Shown here: in pieces, positions 1 through 9,592 of the stretch
Layout: each line of letters starts with the position of its first letter
How positions within the stretch are numbered: position 1 is the first letter of the stretch
Assembly (NCBI GenBank): GCA_020444275.1
Contig: JAHLLG010000001.1
Coordinates: 1,205,773-1,269,772, forward strand
Direction of reading: 5' to 3'
Length of the DNA: 64,000 nucleotides
Origin: Bacteroidota bacterium
Lineage (GTDB): Bacteria > Bacteroidota > Bacteroidia > Bacteroidales > UBA12077
The notes under the pieces: model-generated
Database searches by the model: none
What the model saw: the letters and a program-made list of their open reading frames with translations, nothing else
What the model was told of the DNA's origin: nothing
Position numbers and translations under genes: made by a program

Positions 1-3000
1 TATAAACGACTAATCGATAATTCTAATGCATTGATTATGGAGGTAGATGCCGACAACTATCAAATTATAAGTTGTAACCAGGCTATGGCGAAATCTTTAA
101 ATCACAGTGTGCAAAACTTAATCGGTAAAAATATTAAAGATTTAATGCCGCCCGAGGTGTTAAAAAAACGTATTGAATATGGAAACAAGGCATTGGAACT
201 AAATACCATTCAGCAATTTGAAGATGAACGCGATGGCCGACGTTTTATGAACCATTTTATACCGTACACCGATCAGGAGCGAAGGTATGTGCAAACCATA
301 ACGTATGAAATAACCGAGCATTGGAAAACAGAAAAAGCACTTAGCGAAAGTGAAACCAAGTATAAAGAGCTGTTTCAGTTTCTTGAGGAAGGGTTTTTAA
401 GGGCTGACAAGAATGGTATAATAACCATGGCAAATAATTCTATTGCTATACTGGCTGGGTATGAATCACCTGAAGAAATGATAGGCTTATCGATGAATAA
501 GTTGTATGCTATACCTTCAGAACGCAGTAAAATGATTGCTGATTTAAAAGAAAAGGGTGTACTTAAGAATTATAAGGTGCGATTAACTACTAAAGATGGA
601 GATATTCGCTGGACATCATGCAATATCAAGTTTTATAGAGATCAGAACAATGAGATTACAGGAACAGAAGGACTAATAAGAGATATAACCGAACAAAAAC
701 GATTAGAAGAAAAATTACTGGAAAGCCAGCAACGCTTTAAAAACTTTATGGATCACATTCCGGGTGCAGCTTTCTTAAAGGATAAGGATAACAAACTGTT
801 ATATTGTAATCAGGAGTATGCATCCATGTTGGGAACTACACCGGAAAACCTGCTCAATGAAGATCTGTCTGAAACTATTCCCGAAAATTTGCAAAGAATA
901 TATTTTCAGGAAAATGAGGATATCATTAAAAAAGGAAAACTCATCGTTTCGGAAAGTGAGTTCACTGCAGAAAAAAGATTAAAAAACTGGTTAACCTATA
1001 AATTCCCGGTATCGGTTCAAAACGAAACGTTTATTGGTGCTATTAGTATCGATATTACCAGCCGAAGGCAAGCAGAACAAGCTTTGAAAGAAAGCGAAGA
1101 AAAGTTTAAAACCATATTTAATATGGCGCTTTCCATGATTTGTATTGCCGATATTAATACAGCAACATTTAAAGTAATTAATCCTTCATTTAGCAGAACT
1201 TTAGGATACACCGAACAAGAATTATTAAGTAAACCATTTCTCGATTTTGTGCATCCGGATGATAAGGAATCAACAATACAGATTATTGAAAAAGCATTAA
1301 AGGCTGGTAAAACAGTCATTCATTTCGAAAATAGATATCGGTGTAAAAATGGCACCTATCGATGGATCGAATGGAATTCTCATCCAGTAGTCGATAAAGG
1401 TATAACATACGCAATTGCATATGATATAACCGAACGTAAAGAAGCTGAATTAGCATTAAAAGAAATTAATACAAAACTTACTACTCAGAATATTGCTTTT
1501 GAATCTTCTATTGATGGAATAGCTATATTAAACGAAAAACAGGAATATACCTATCTTAACCAGGCACATGCTGAAATTTATGGTTATTCGGCACCAGAAG
1601 AACTAATGAATAAATCCTGGAAAGTGCTGTACGATAAAGATGAGTTAAAACGATTCGAAGATAAGATTATGCCAAAACTTATAGAGAAAGGATTCTGGAG
1701 TGGAGAGGCAATAGGATTAAAAAAACAAGGTAAAGAATTTTATCAAAACATATCCTTAACCAGGCTCGAAAATGGTGGTTTTATTTGTATCGTACGTGAT
1801 ATAACAGTGCAAAAACAGGTGGAAATTGCTTTACAAGAGAGCGAAGAGAGATATAGGACTTTAATTGACAGCATTACAGATAGTGTGTATGTTTTGGACA
1901 GAAATTGGAATCATGTTATTGTGAACGATGGTGCTGCTAAATTCACCGGTTTTTCTAAAAAGAATCTTTTAAATAATAATTTGCTGGAGCTATTTTCGGG
2001 AATTGAAGAAACAGTTTTCTTTAAAAAATTCAAGAAAGTGATGCAAAAGCGGATACCGGATACAGTTCAGGAAGAATTTGTTTTTCCAAGTGGTGAGAAG
2101 GGATGGTATGAGGTAAATATTTATCCGGTATCTGAAGGGATTTTATGTATTTCAAAAGATATAACAGAAAGAAAAATAATAGAAAGCAATCTAAAAGAAA
2201 GCGAAGAGAGATTTCGTAATATCTTTAACTTTTCACCAACTGGTATATCTATTACCAATATGAAAGGCGAGATGTCGGTAAATGAAACGTTTTGTAGAAT
2301 TCTGGGTTATACTGCCGAGGAGCTTAAGGTAAAATTCACCAGCATAACACACCCCGACGATGTGGAAATGAGCTTTAAGTATTTTGATGAACTGAGAAGT
2401 GGTAAAAAGGATCATGTCGAATTTGAAAAGAGATACATTCATAAAAACGGTACAGCTGTTTGGGTTAATTTAGTAATAACACTTTTTAAGGAAAACAATA
2501 TTCCAAAATACTTTATAACTTCTATGATTGATATAACAGATCGTAAAAAAGCCGAACATGATCTGGTTAAAAGCCAGGATAATTTAAGCTATTTGAATCA
2601 ATCGTTAAGTAAGGTTATTAATATTGATTCACTCGATAGAATTTATAAATACATGGCAGATTCGGTACACCTTTTGTATCCGGGATCTGTTGTTCTGTAT
2701 GCTGCTATTGATGAAACCGGACAATATACCATAAATAAAGCGTTTGCAGGATTAAAAGATACTTATGTTGATAAAATAGAGCGTATAATCGGTTTTAAAT
2801 TAATGGATAAAAGGTATAGGTTACAAGAGAGATATAAGAATCTGTTTATTTCGGGTAACCTAACTGTTCATGATGAAACGTTTGCAGAGTTCACAAAAGG
2901 AACATTTGCCTCATTGGCAGCCAAGGCTGTACAAAAACTATTGGGTATTAAGAAAATTTATACCATTGGTGTAAACTGGGAAGATGAACTGTTGGGTTTT

Positions 3001-3828
3001 TTAACTATTTTTAATACAAAGTCATATGAACAAGTTGAAAAAGTATTTATTGAAAATTACGTAACCCATATGGCCGCGGTAATACGAAATAAAAAAATTA
3101 ATGACCAACTGCAAAGAAGCGAAGCACAGTACCGAGAGCTAAATGCAACTAAAGATAAGTTCTTTAGCATAATATCGCACGATTTAAAAGCACCGTTTAA
3201 TTCAATTCTTGGGTTCTCGAAATTAATCAATAAAAAAATTAAGAATAATGAATATGAAAAAGTAAATACCTATTGTGATTTTATTAATAAATCGGCACAG
3301 CAAAGCTACGATTTATTGGATAATTTGTTGCAGTGGTCAAGAATTCAAACAGGTAGAATGGATTTTAGCCCTGAGAAAATAAAAATTAAGGAAAGTATTG
3401 ATGCTGCATTAATTTTGTTATCGCCAAATTACAAAGCAAAGAAAATTGATATAACAAATGAGGTTTCTAAAAATCTTGAGGTTTATGCCGATCAGTTTAT
3501 GATCGATACTGTGTTTCGTAATCTGATATCCAATGCAATTAAGTTTACGCATAACCAAGGTAAAATTACAATTAGGGATAAACAACAACATAACAAAATA
3601 CTAATTGAGGTTGAGGATGACGGAATTGGTATTCAGGAAAAAGATATTAAGGATTTATTTAATATTGAAAACACCTACTCGAAAGAAGGCACGAATGAAG
3701 AAAAAGGTACTGGTTTGGGTCTAATTTTATGCAAAGAGTTTATTGAAAAGCACGGGGGCGAAATATGGGTTCAAAGTAAAGAAGGAGATGGTACTAAATT
3801 CTTCTTTACAATACCTAAAGTACGTTAG
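1..3828 (+). CDS. Multi-PAS sensor histidine kinase (5' end outside window)
   Basis: The reading frame is open to base 1, so the N-terminus is missing. The visible 1275 residues hold about seven PAS domains, with S-box starts near residues 1, 117, 242, 364, 494, 614 and 734. A GAF-like segment follows (about 865-1040), then a HisKA dimerisation helix with the H-box motif SHDLKAPFNS (His1060 of the fragment) and a HATPase_c domain with N box NLISNAIKF, DDGIGI and GTGLGL. No membrane segment or receiver is visible, so this part is a cytosolic autokinase that must pass phosphate to a separate receiver; 11766-12137 and 18604-18990 are candidates. The signal is unknown. A 138-base gap separates it from the next kinase on the same strand. 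Confidence 0.93.
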   Translation, partial: YKRLIDNSNALIMEVDADNYQIISCNQAMAKSLNHSVQNLIGKNIKDLMPPEVLKKRIEYGNKALELNTIQQFEDERDGRRFMNHFIPYTDQERRYVQTITYEITEHWKTEKALSESETKYKELFQFLEEGFLRADKNGIITMANNSIAILAGYESPEEMIGLSMNKLYAIPSERSKMIADLKEKGVLKNYKVRLTTKDGDIRWTSCNIKFYRDQNNEITGTEGLIRDITEQKRLEEKLLESQQRFKNFMDHIPGAAFLKDKDNKLLYCNQEYASMLGTTPENLLNEDLSETIPENLQRIYFQENEDIIKKGKLIVSESEFTAEKRLKNWLTYKFPVSVQNETFIGAISIDITSRRQAEQALKESEEKFKTIFNMALSMICIADINTATFKVINPSFSRTLGYTEQELLSKPFLDFVHPDDKESTIQIIEKALKAGKTVIHFENRYRCKNGTYRWIEWNSHPVVDKGITYAIAYDITERKEAELALKEINTKLTTQNIAFESSIDGIAILNEKQEYTYLNQAHAEIYGYSAPEELMNKSWKVLYDKDELKRFEDKIMPKLIEKGFWSGEAIGLKKQGKEFYQNISLTRLENGGFICIVRDITVQKQVEIALQESEERYRTLIDSITDSVYVLDRNWNHVIVNDGAAKFTGFSKKNLLNNNLLELFSGIEETVFFKKFKKVMQKRIPDTVQEEFVFPSGEKGWYEVNIYPVSEGILCISKDITERKIIESNLKESEERFRNIFNFSPTGISITNMKGEMSVNETFCRILGYTAEELKVKFTSITHPDDVEMSFKYFDELRSGKKDHVEFEKRYIHKNGTAVWVNLVITLFKENNIPKYFITSMIDITDRKKAEHDLVKSQDNLSYLNQSLSKVINIDSLDRIYKYMADSVHLLYPGSVVLYAAIDETGQYTINKAFAGLKDTYVDKIERIIGFKLMDKRYRLQERYKNLFISGNLTVHDETFAEFTKGTFASLAAKAVQKLLGIKKIYTIGVNWEDELLGFLTIFNTKSYEQVEKVFIENYVTHMAAVIRNKKINDQLQRSEAQYRELNATKDKFFSIISHDLKAPFNSILGFSKLINKKIKNNEYEKVNTYCDFINKSAQQSYDLLDNLLQWSRIQTGRMDFSPEKIKIKESIDAALILLSPNYKAKKIDITNEVSKNLEVYADQFMIDTVFRNLISNAIKFTHNQGKITIRDKQQHNKILIEVEDDGIGIQEKDIKDLFNIENTYSKEGTNEEKGTGLGLILCKEFIEKHGGEIWVQSKEGDGTKFFFTIPKVR

Positions 3829-3966
3829 TTTATAGTAGATTAAAATAAGCAATGAGAGTTGTAATTTGTCTTGATTTCTGTTAATACTATAATTTAAGAT
3901 GTAGATATTCAGGTTTAAATTTATATTTTTAATGGTAAGTTGATTTTTTTTGCATATATTTTTAAT

Positions 3967-6909
3967 ATGGTTGAAGGTGAAAAGATAGAAAAGAAAATTA
4001 TAAACGATAATTTTTTGCGATTTAAGTTTGTTAGCTTAGTTTTCATAGGTTTCACCGTTTTTACTTTTTTAACGTACTTGTTAAAGGTAGATTACTGGGT
4101 TAGTCAACATAAGGATATCTACCTGGTATTAGATTATATTTTTGCGGCTATTGCGTTATTATCATTCTCTTTTTTTTGGTTTTATAAAAAAGATAATATA
4201 GATGCTAAAAATAGTTTTGTAATGCTAATAACCTTTCTGATATTAAATTGGTCGGCAGTTATTACAGGAGTTGAATTAACTTCATTGGGATTTTCAACCT
4301 ATATGATTGTTATTGTGGCAACATCATTTTTTATTTACCTAAACCTGTTGGTATCTACTTTGCTATATTTGAGTTCTTTTGTTGCTTTTATTATTTCATT
4401 ACACTTCTTTAATCATTTGGATAAAGCTTCATATCCATTTCTTTTTTCTTTTTTTCCTGTTGTAATCGTATCGTACCTGATTTCCAGAAAAAACTTCATA
4501 AATAAGATAAGGACACTGGAACAGGAAGAAGAGCTGAGGCTTCTTACAAAGAAGCTTCAATATTCAAAAAGTAACCTGGAAGAAGAAGTTAAAATACGAA
4601 CAGCAAAACTCGCACAAAGTGAAGCTAAATTTAGAAATTATGTCGAAAATGCACATGATTTAATATATCAACTTTCTCCTGAAGGCATTTTTACTTATGT
4701 ATCGCCAAACTGGAAAGATTTTATGGGGTATGATCAGACTGAAGTAACTGGGGAAAAAATGGAGAAGTTTATTTTCCCGGAGGATAGAAGTCTTTTTACA
4801 GATTTTCTAAAAAAAGTAATGACCTCAGGCGAAAAACAAAGCGGGGTTGAATATAGAATAATACATAAGGATAATTCCTTAAAATGGCATATGTCAAATG
4901 GCTCACCTTTAAAGGATGATAAAGGGAATACAATCTCATATTTGGGAATTGCTCATGACATTACCGAACAAAAAAAATCAGAACAAAATCTTATACATTC
5001 TCACAGCCTAATGCAATATATTATTGAACATACCCGGAGTGCTGTTGCCGTTCATGATAGAAATTTTAGGTATATTTATGTTAGTAAAAGTTACTTAGAC
5101 CAATATAATATTAAAGATAAAAATATTATTGGAAAACATCATTATGATGTATTTCCCGATTTACCCCAAAAATGGCGTGATGTTCATAAAAAAGCCCTCA
5201 AAGGTATTGTTTCTAGTTCCGAAGAGGATGATTATCCTAAATCTGACGGAACCGTTGAGTGGACCAGGTGGGAGTGCAGGCCCTGGTACGAAGCCGACGG
5301 ATCAGTTGGCGGATTTGTTATTTATACCGAGGTAATCACCGATAGAAAAAATATGGAGCTTGAACTTATTAAAGCAAAAGAAAGAGCCGAAGAAAACGAA
5401 TTAAAGTTTAGTGCTGCATTTTATACCACACCAGATGCATTAACGCTAACAAAGTTAAATGGAGAGTATATTGATGTAAACGAAGGATATACTAAACTAT
5501 CGGGTTATACCAGGGAGGAGGTGCTAGGTAAATTATCTTCCGAAATAGATATATGGCATAATATTCAAGATCGCAAAGCAATAGTTCAAAGCTTGAATGA
5601 AAAGGGAATTGTTGAAAACATGGAAGTAGCTTTTCGTAATAGAGATGGAGAGTTAATTTATTGCCTGGTTTCTGCCAAAATAATTAAAATTAAAAACCAA
5701 TCCGTTATACTCTTGTTGGCAAAAGATATATCTGATATAAAGAAAATTCAGGACGACCTTCTTTTAGCCAAAGAAAAAGCAGAACAAGCTAATCGCCTAA
5801 AAACCGAGTTCCTTCACAATATGTCGCACGAGGTTCGTACTCCATTAAATGGAATTATGGGTTTTTCAGAAATTATTGAAATGGTTGGAGTAGACGAAGA
5901 AAAGCGAAAAAAATATCTCCATATAATTAGAAGCAGCAGCAAACAGCTCTTACGAATTATCGATGATATTCTTGAAATATCTAACCTGGAAACAAAACAG
6001 TTAGTATTAAAAGAAGAAAACTTTAGTTTGAACGATCTTCTAACCGAATTACATTCGGTATTTAATTTAAAAGCTAAAAGACGAAACATACCTCTTAAAT
6101 TAAACATGAAACTTACTCATGATGAAAGTTTTATTCGGTCCGATAAATCAAAACTAATTAAGATTGTAAGTAACTTGCTCGAAAATGCGCTAAAATTTAC
6201 ACATGAAGGATTTATTGAATTAGGATATTACCTGGAGAATAAAAATTTAGTAATGTATGTAATGGATACCGGCATCGGTATTTCACCGGAAAATCAAGAG
6301 ATTATTTTTGAGCGGTTTTCACAGGAAGATAAAAATCTTTCAAGAAAATATGGAGGTTTGGGGTTGGGCTTGTCAATTTCAAAAGAAAATGCAGAACTGC
6401 TGGGAGGAGAAATCAGTGTTGAATCTGAAAAAGGGAAAGGATCTACTTTTTTTGTTACCATACCATATAAGCCATTAGAGAGTCCCGTTTCTGAAATAAA
6501 AGAATCGTTTAAGGAAAATTTTCAAGTTGAAGTTCCAACAATTTTAATTGCAGAAGATGAAAAAACAAATTTTATCTATTTCGAGGCTTTATTTGAGGAA
6601 GAACCTCATGCTGAATTTAAGCTAATACATGCCAAAAACGGGAAGGAAGCAGTAGATATTTGCATAAAATCAAATATTGATTTGGTATTAATGGATCTAA
6701 AAATGCCTGAGATGGATGGTTATGAGGCAACAAGAAGAATAAAGGCTGATTTTCCTAACTTGCCGATTCTTGCGCAAACCGCCTATTCTACAGAAGCAGA
6801 TCGAGAGAAAGCATTAAATTCAGGATGTGATGATTTTATATCAAAACCTATTGATAGATCAAAATTTTTTGAACTGGTTTATAAGTATATTACTAAGGTG
6901 GATAAATGA
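3967..6909 (+). CDS. Membrane hybrid histidine kinase, PAS3-HisKA-HATPase-REC
   Basis: A 980-residue hybrid sensor kinase. Residues 20-175 are five or six hydrophobic membrane segments without a large periplasmic loop. A short coiled coil and three PAS domains follow (about 222-340, 345-465, 475-590). HisKA contains SHEVRTPLNG with His621; HATPase_c lies at about 715-835 (MDTGIGI, GGLGLGLS). A C-terminal receiver (about 855-980) has Asp910 in LVLMDLKMPEMDG and the switch lysine in FISKPI. I chose the ATG at 3967 because the frame extends upstream only through a TTG codon with poor spacing. The membrane part may sense a membrane or redox state (inference). The receiver could hand phosphate to an HPt protein, which is not in the window. 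Confidence 0.92.
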   Translation: MVEGEKIEKKIINDNFLRFKFVSLVFIGFTVFTFLTYLLKVDYWVSQHKDIYLVLDYIFAAIALLSFSFFWFYKKDNIDAKNSFVMLITFLILNWSAVITGVELTSLGFSTYMIVIVATSFFIYLNLLVSTLLYLSSFVAFIISLHFFNHLDKASYPFLFSFFPVVIVSYLISRKNFINKIRTLEQEEELRLLTKKLQYSKSNLEEEVKIRTAKLAQSEAKFRNYVENAHDLIYQLSPEGIFTYVSPNWKDFMGYDQTEVTGEKMEKFIFPEDRSLFTDFLKKVMTSGEKQSGVEYRIIHKDNSLKWHMSNGSPLKDDKGNTISYLGIAHDITEQKKSEQNLIHSHSLMQYIIEHTRSAVAVHDRNFRYIYVSKSYLDQYNIKDKNIIGKHHYDVFPDLPQKWRDVHKKALKGIVSSSEEDDYPKSDGTVEWTRWECRPWYEADGSVGGFVIYTEVITDRKNMELELIKAKERAEENELKFSAAFYTTPDALTLTKLNGEYIDVNEGYTKLSGYTREEVLGKLSSEIDIWHNIQDRKAIVQSLNEKGIVENMEVAFRNRDGELIYCLVSAKIIKIKNQSVILLLAKDISDIKKIQDDLLLAKEKAEQANRLKTEFLHNMSHEVRTPLNGIMGFSEIIEMVGVDEEKRKKYLHIIRSSSKQLLRIIDDILEISNLETKQLVLKEENFSLNDLLTELHSVFNLKAKRRNIPLKLNMKLTHDESFIRSDKSKLIKIVSNLLENALKFTHEGFIELGYYLENKNLVMYVMDTGIGISPENQEIIFERFSQEDKNLSRKYGGLGLGLSISKENAELLGGEISVESEKGKGSTFFVTIPYKPLESPVSEIKESFKENFQVEVPTILIAEDEKTNFIYFEALFEEEPHAEFKLIHAKNGKEAVDICIKSNIDLVLMDLKMPEMDGYEATRRIKADFPNLPILAQTAYSTEADREKALNSGCDDFISKPIDRSKFFELVYKYITKVDK

Positions 6910-6970
6910 AAAGAGATACAAATTAGTTCTAATAAATAAAGAATTTATTAATATAAATTAGATAATAATA

Positions 6971-8461
6971 ATGATGAAGCATAAACGAATTACGCTTTTT
7001 TTTCTTTTAATAATTGGCATTGTTCAATGCACATCTGATAAGGAAAAAACAGAAAACACAGATGATATATATGGTACATTGGAACAGATATTAATAGAAA
7101 GGAAAAACTCGCTTAAAGTATACATGAGTGAAACACAAAAAATGGCTCAGGATGTTCGTAATGATGAGAATATGGTTAATTTTTTTAAAGCACAGAGAGC
7201 GTTTTACTATTTAAATAAAAAAGAAAACTTACCTGCAAGATTATCAAAAGAAATTGAAAAATTACATCAGAATATTCAACACTATTATATCTTAAACTAT
7301 CAAAGTTTTTATGATATTTTGTTTGTTGATAAACGTGGGGAGATATTTTATACCATTTTAAAGCAAGAGGATTATGGCAAGAATATTTTTAAAGGAGACC
7401 TAGCCAATACAAAACTTTCTAAAAAAATACAAAATATGCCAAAAGAATCCTTTGTAGATTTTCAGTTTTATGAAATGTCGGGTGAGCCTTCAGCTTTTTT
7501 TATTGAACCTTTGATCGAAAATGGAGAGACTATCGGTTGGTTTGTTTTGCAATGTGCCATAAATAAAATTAATAACTTATTTACATTACATAAGAATATT
7601 GGACAGACCGGGGAAATTGTTCTGGTTAATAAAGATCATTATATGCTCACCAATTCAAGATTTAGAGTTAATCCAACTATATTGAAACAACAACTGCCAG
7701 AAGAAAATATTGAATGGAAATTTAAAAAACGAAAAGGTCGTAAAGATGTAGTTGATTACAGAGGAAAAGAAGTATTTAGTGTTTTCGAGGTATTTGAATT
7801 TTTAGGAAGTGAATGGTTAATTATTGCAAAAATGGATAAAAGTGAAGTTATAACACAAAAATATCTTAAAAATGAAGGACAATACTTCGACGTTTTAAAA
7901 AAGTCATTTAGTACCGATCAGATAAATTCTGAAACTAATCCATACAAAGGTTCGCCGATCTATAAAGTTGACATAGATGAATTTGGCAGAAATGATACAT
8001 GTGGTGTTATAGCAACACAAGGAGTTTCAACGTGCACAGCAGTAGCAATAAATTACCCCGGTAGGTTCTCTTATATGGCACACATTAGTCCGCACGATGT
8101 GGTTTATGGAGAGACTCGAACAGATTTATTAAGTCAGGTTTTTAAACAAATTCTCTATTTTGATATTACTGAGTCGGAAAAGCAGAATCTGGAATTTTAT
8201 ATCATGTCGACACAATTAAAATCAATTAAAAATGTGACCAAAAAAATTCTGGACAAAGGTTTTTTCTTATCGCAAATTAAATTTGCATACAATCCAAATG
8301 CTTCATATGGAAACATATATTCCAATTGCTCAAATAATAAAGTTGTTATTGATTGGGTTTATAATAGTAATATCTCCAAAATTGAACATGCAAGTTTTGA
8401 TCAGGTTAATTCTTTTGAAAAAATCTTACGCAATAACACAACTATTATTTCAAAAAATTAA
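6971..8461 (+). CDS. Lipoprotein with double-Cache sensor and CheD-like deamidase domain
   Basis: A 496-residue protein. Residues 1-20 form a lipoprotein signal ending in IVQC, so the rest should be lipid-anchored outside the cytoplasm. Residues about 30-300 match the dCache pattern of chemoreceptors (FVDKRGEIFYTILK, then FFIEPLIENGETIGWFVLQ, then GQTGEIVLV). Residues about 330-470 resemble CheD: GVIATQGVSTC and YMAHISPHD place Thr349, Cys355 and His371 at nearly the spacing of the Thr-Cys-His residues of Thermotoga CheD (Thr21, Cys27, His44). CheD deamidates receptor glutamines in the cytoplasm, so an exported copy fused to a sensor is unexpected. It sits between sensor kinases and the cheW-MCP pair. 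Confidence is high for the lipoprotein and Cache parts, moderate for CheD. Confidence 0.7.
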   Translation: MMKHKRITLFFLLIIGIVQCTSDKEKTENTDDIYGTLEQILIERKNSLKVYMSETQKMAQDVRNDENMVNFFKAQRAFYYLNKKENLPARLSKEIEKLHQNIQHYYILNYQSFYDILFVDKRGEIFYTILKQEDYGKNIFKGDLANTKLSKKIQNMPKESFVDFQFYEMSGEPSAFFIEPLIENGETIGWFVLQCAINKINNLFTLHKNIGQTGEIVLVNKDHYMLTNSRFRVNPTILKQQLPEENIEWKFKKRKGRKDVVDYRGKEVFSVFEVFEFLGSEWLIIAKMDKSEVITQKYLKNEGQYFDVLKKSFSTDQINSETNPYKGSPIYKVDIDEFGRNDTCGVIATQGVSTCTAVAINYPGRFSYMAHISPHDVVYGETRTDLLSQVFKQILYFDITESEKQNLEFYIMSTQLKSIKNVTKKILDKGFFLSQIKFAYNPNASYGNIYSNCSNNKVVIDWVYNSNISKIEHASFDQVNSFEKILRNNTTIISKN

Positions 8462-9067
8462 GTAGGTGAAAACACTTATATAAAAATTATTCTTAACCTG
8501 TTTCTAATTCAGTAAGAATTAGTTAATGAAGGGATAATTGGAAGTGAAGAATAGTTTTATAGATTAGTAAGATAATATTAATTGAAAATTTTATATTATG
8601 ATAATACAAGAAATGTAAAATAAAACGATTGGAATTACTAATTCCAGAATTTAGTTTTGTCTTTCTATCGGTGATCTTAAATAAACTTCCTAAATAATTA
8701 ACATATTCAATCTTTTCAGCTTCTTAATCTTCTCAGTAATAAATTTACGTAAAATATTTAGGTTAAATATTCTTATGATAATTAGCCTAGTAGAACAATC
8801 ATCTCTTGAGAATAAAAAATAATATACGGGGAAATACGTACCTCTTTTTGTTTTTTTTCATGATTGAATAAAACCTGTATTGAAAAAAGGTAGGTCTGAT
8901 ATTCCAAATTGTTATTTGTACTGCTTTTCAATAAAGATGATTGAAGAGTTGAAAATAAAAACATACGTAAAAATACTTGTAGATATTAATCAGGTGTTTA
9001 CTCCCTTTTTTCGATTGGTTTAACAAGATAAATTTGATTCAAGAAACAATTTCAAAAATGCTACAAT
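8462..9067 (+). other. 606-base intergenic region with three TACGTA palindromes
   Basis: No convincing gene is present on either strand; a 60-codon minus-strand frame has no family resemblance or ribosome-binding site. The hexamer palindrome TACGTA occurs at 8746-8751, 8835-8840 and 8964-8969; the middle copy is part of an imperfect 16-base inverted repeat at 8825-8840. The region probably holds the control elements of the cheW-MCP pair downstream. Confidence 0.5.
9029..9036 (+). promoter_or_regulatory. Candidate -7 element upstream of cheW
   Basis: TAAATTTG matches the Bacteroidota -7 consensus TAnnTTTG exactly and lies 31 bases before the cheW start. A -33 element is weak: T-rich sequence lies near 9006-9013. 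Confidence 0.45.
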
Positions 9068-9574
9068 ATGAAAAAAGAAGAAAAACTGGATGAAATAAAT
9101 TCTTATCTCTCTTTTAAGTTAGGAGATGAAGAATTTGCTTCGCACGTAAGTAAAGTTCTTAATATTCTTGAAATGACAAGAATAACCGAAGTGCCTAAAG
9201 CTCCTTCGTTTATGAAAGGAGTTATTAATCTTAGAGGTATGGTGCTACCTGTAATTGACACCCGGTTAAAGTTTGGTATGTCAGCAACCGAATATACCGA
9301 TAAAACCTGCATTGTTGTAATGGAGCTCGATATGGATAATGAAAAGGTATATGTTGGAGCCCTGGTTGATGAAGTTGTAGCAGTGCTTGAGTTAGAAAAC
9401 AAACAAATTGAACCACCACCAAGCATTGGTAGTAAATACAGATCTGATTTCATTTATGGAATGGCTAAAAGCGAGGATAAATTTATCATGTTACTCGATA
9501 TGGAAAAGGTATTTTCTGATATGGAGCTTAATCAGATCAAAGAGAATTTTGAAAATAAAGAATTAGTAAAATAA
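9068..9574 (+). CDS. cheW: Chemotaxis coupling protein CheW
   Basis: A 168-residue CheW-domain protein that couples chemoreceptors to the kinase CheA at the inner membrane. Residues 12-160 form the SH3-like double barrel. The family hallmark around NLRG (residues 54-57) is present, preceded by ITEVPKAPSFMKGVI and followed by LPVIDTRLKFG. The length is normal and there is no fusion. It lies 18 bases before the MCP gene and is clearly cotranscribed with it. No cheA, cheB, cheR or cheY is in the window, so the core kinase must be encoded elsewhere, or the pair serves a non-motility pathway. Confidence 0.93.
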   Translation: MKKEEKLDEINSYLSFKLGDEEFASHVSKVLNILEMTRITEVPKAPSFMKGVINLRGMVLPVIDTRLKFGMSATEYTDKTCIVVMELDMDNEKVYVGALVDEVVAVLELENKQIEPPPSIGSKYRSDFIYGMAKSEDKFIMLLDMEKVFSDMELNQIKENFENKELVK

Positions 9575-9592
9575 AACTTAAAAAATTAAATC

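Noticed and set aside
8782-8964. 60-codon minus-strand frame in the gap before cheW
   Set aside because: No recognisable domain, no ribosome-binding site, biased residue content typical of AT-rich non-coding DNA.
9103-9453. 116-codon minus-strand frame over cheW
   Set aside because: It lies wholly antisense to a clear CheW gene and has no family signature.
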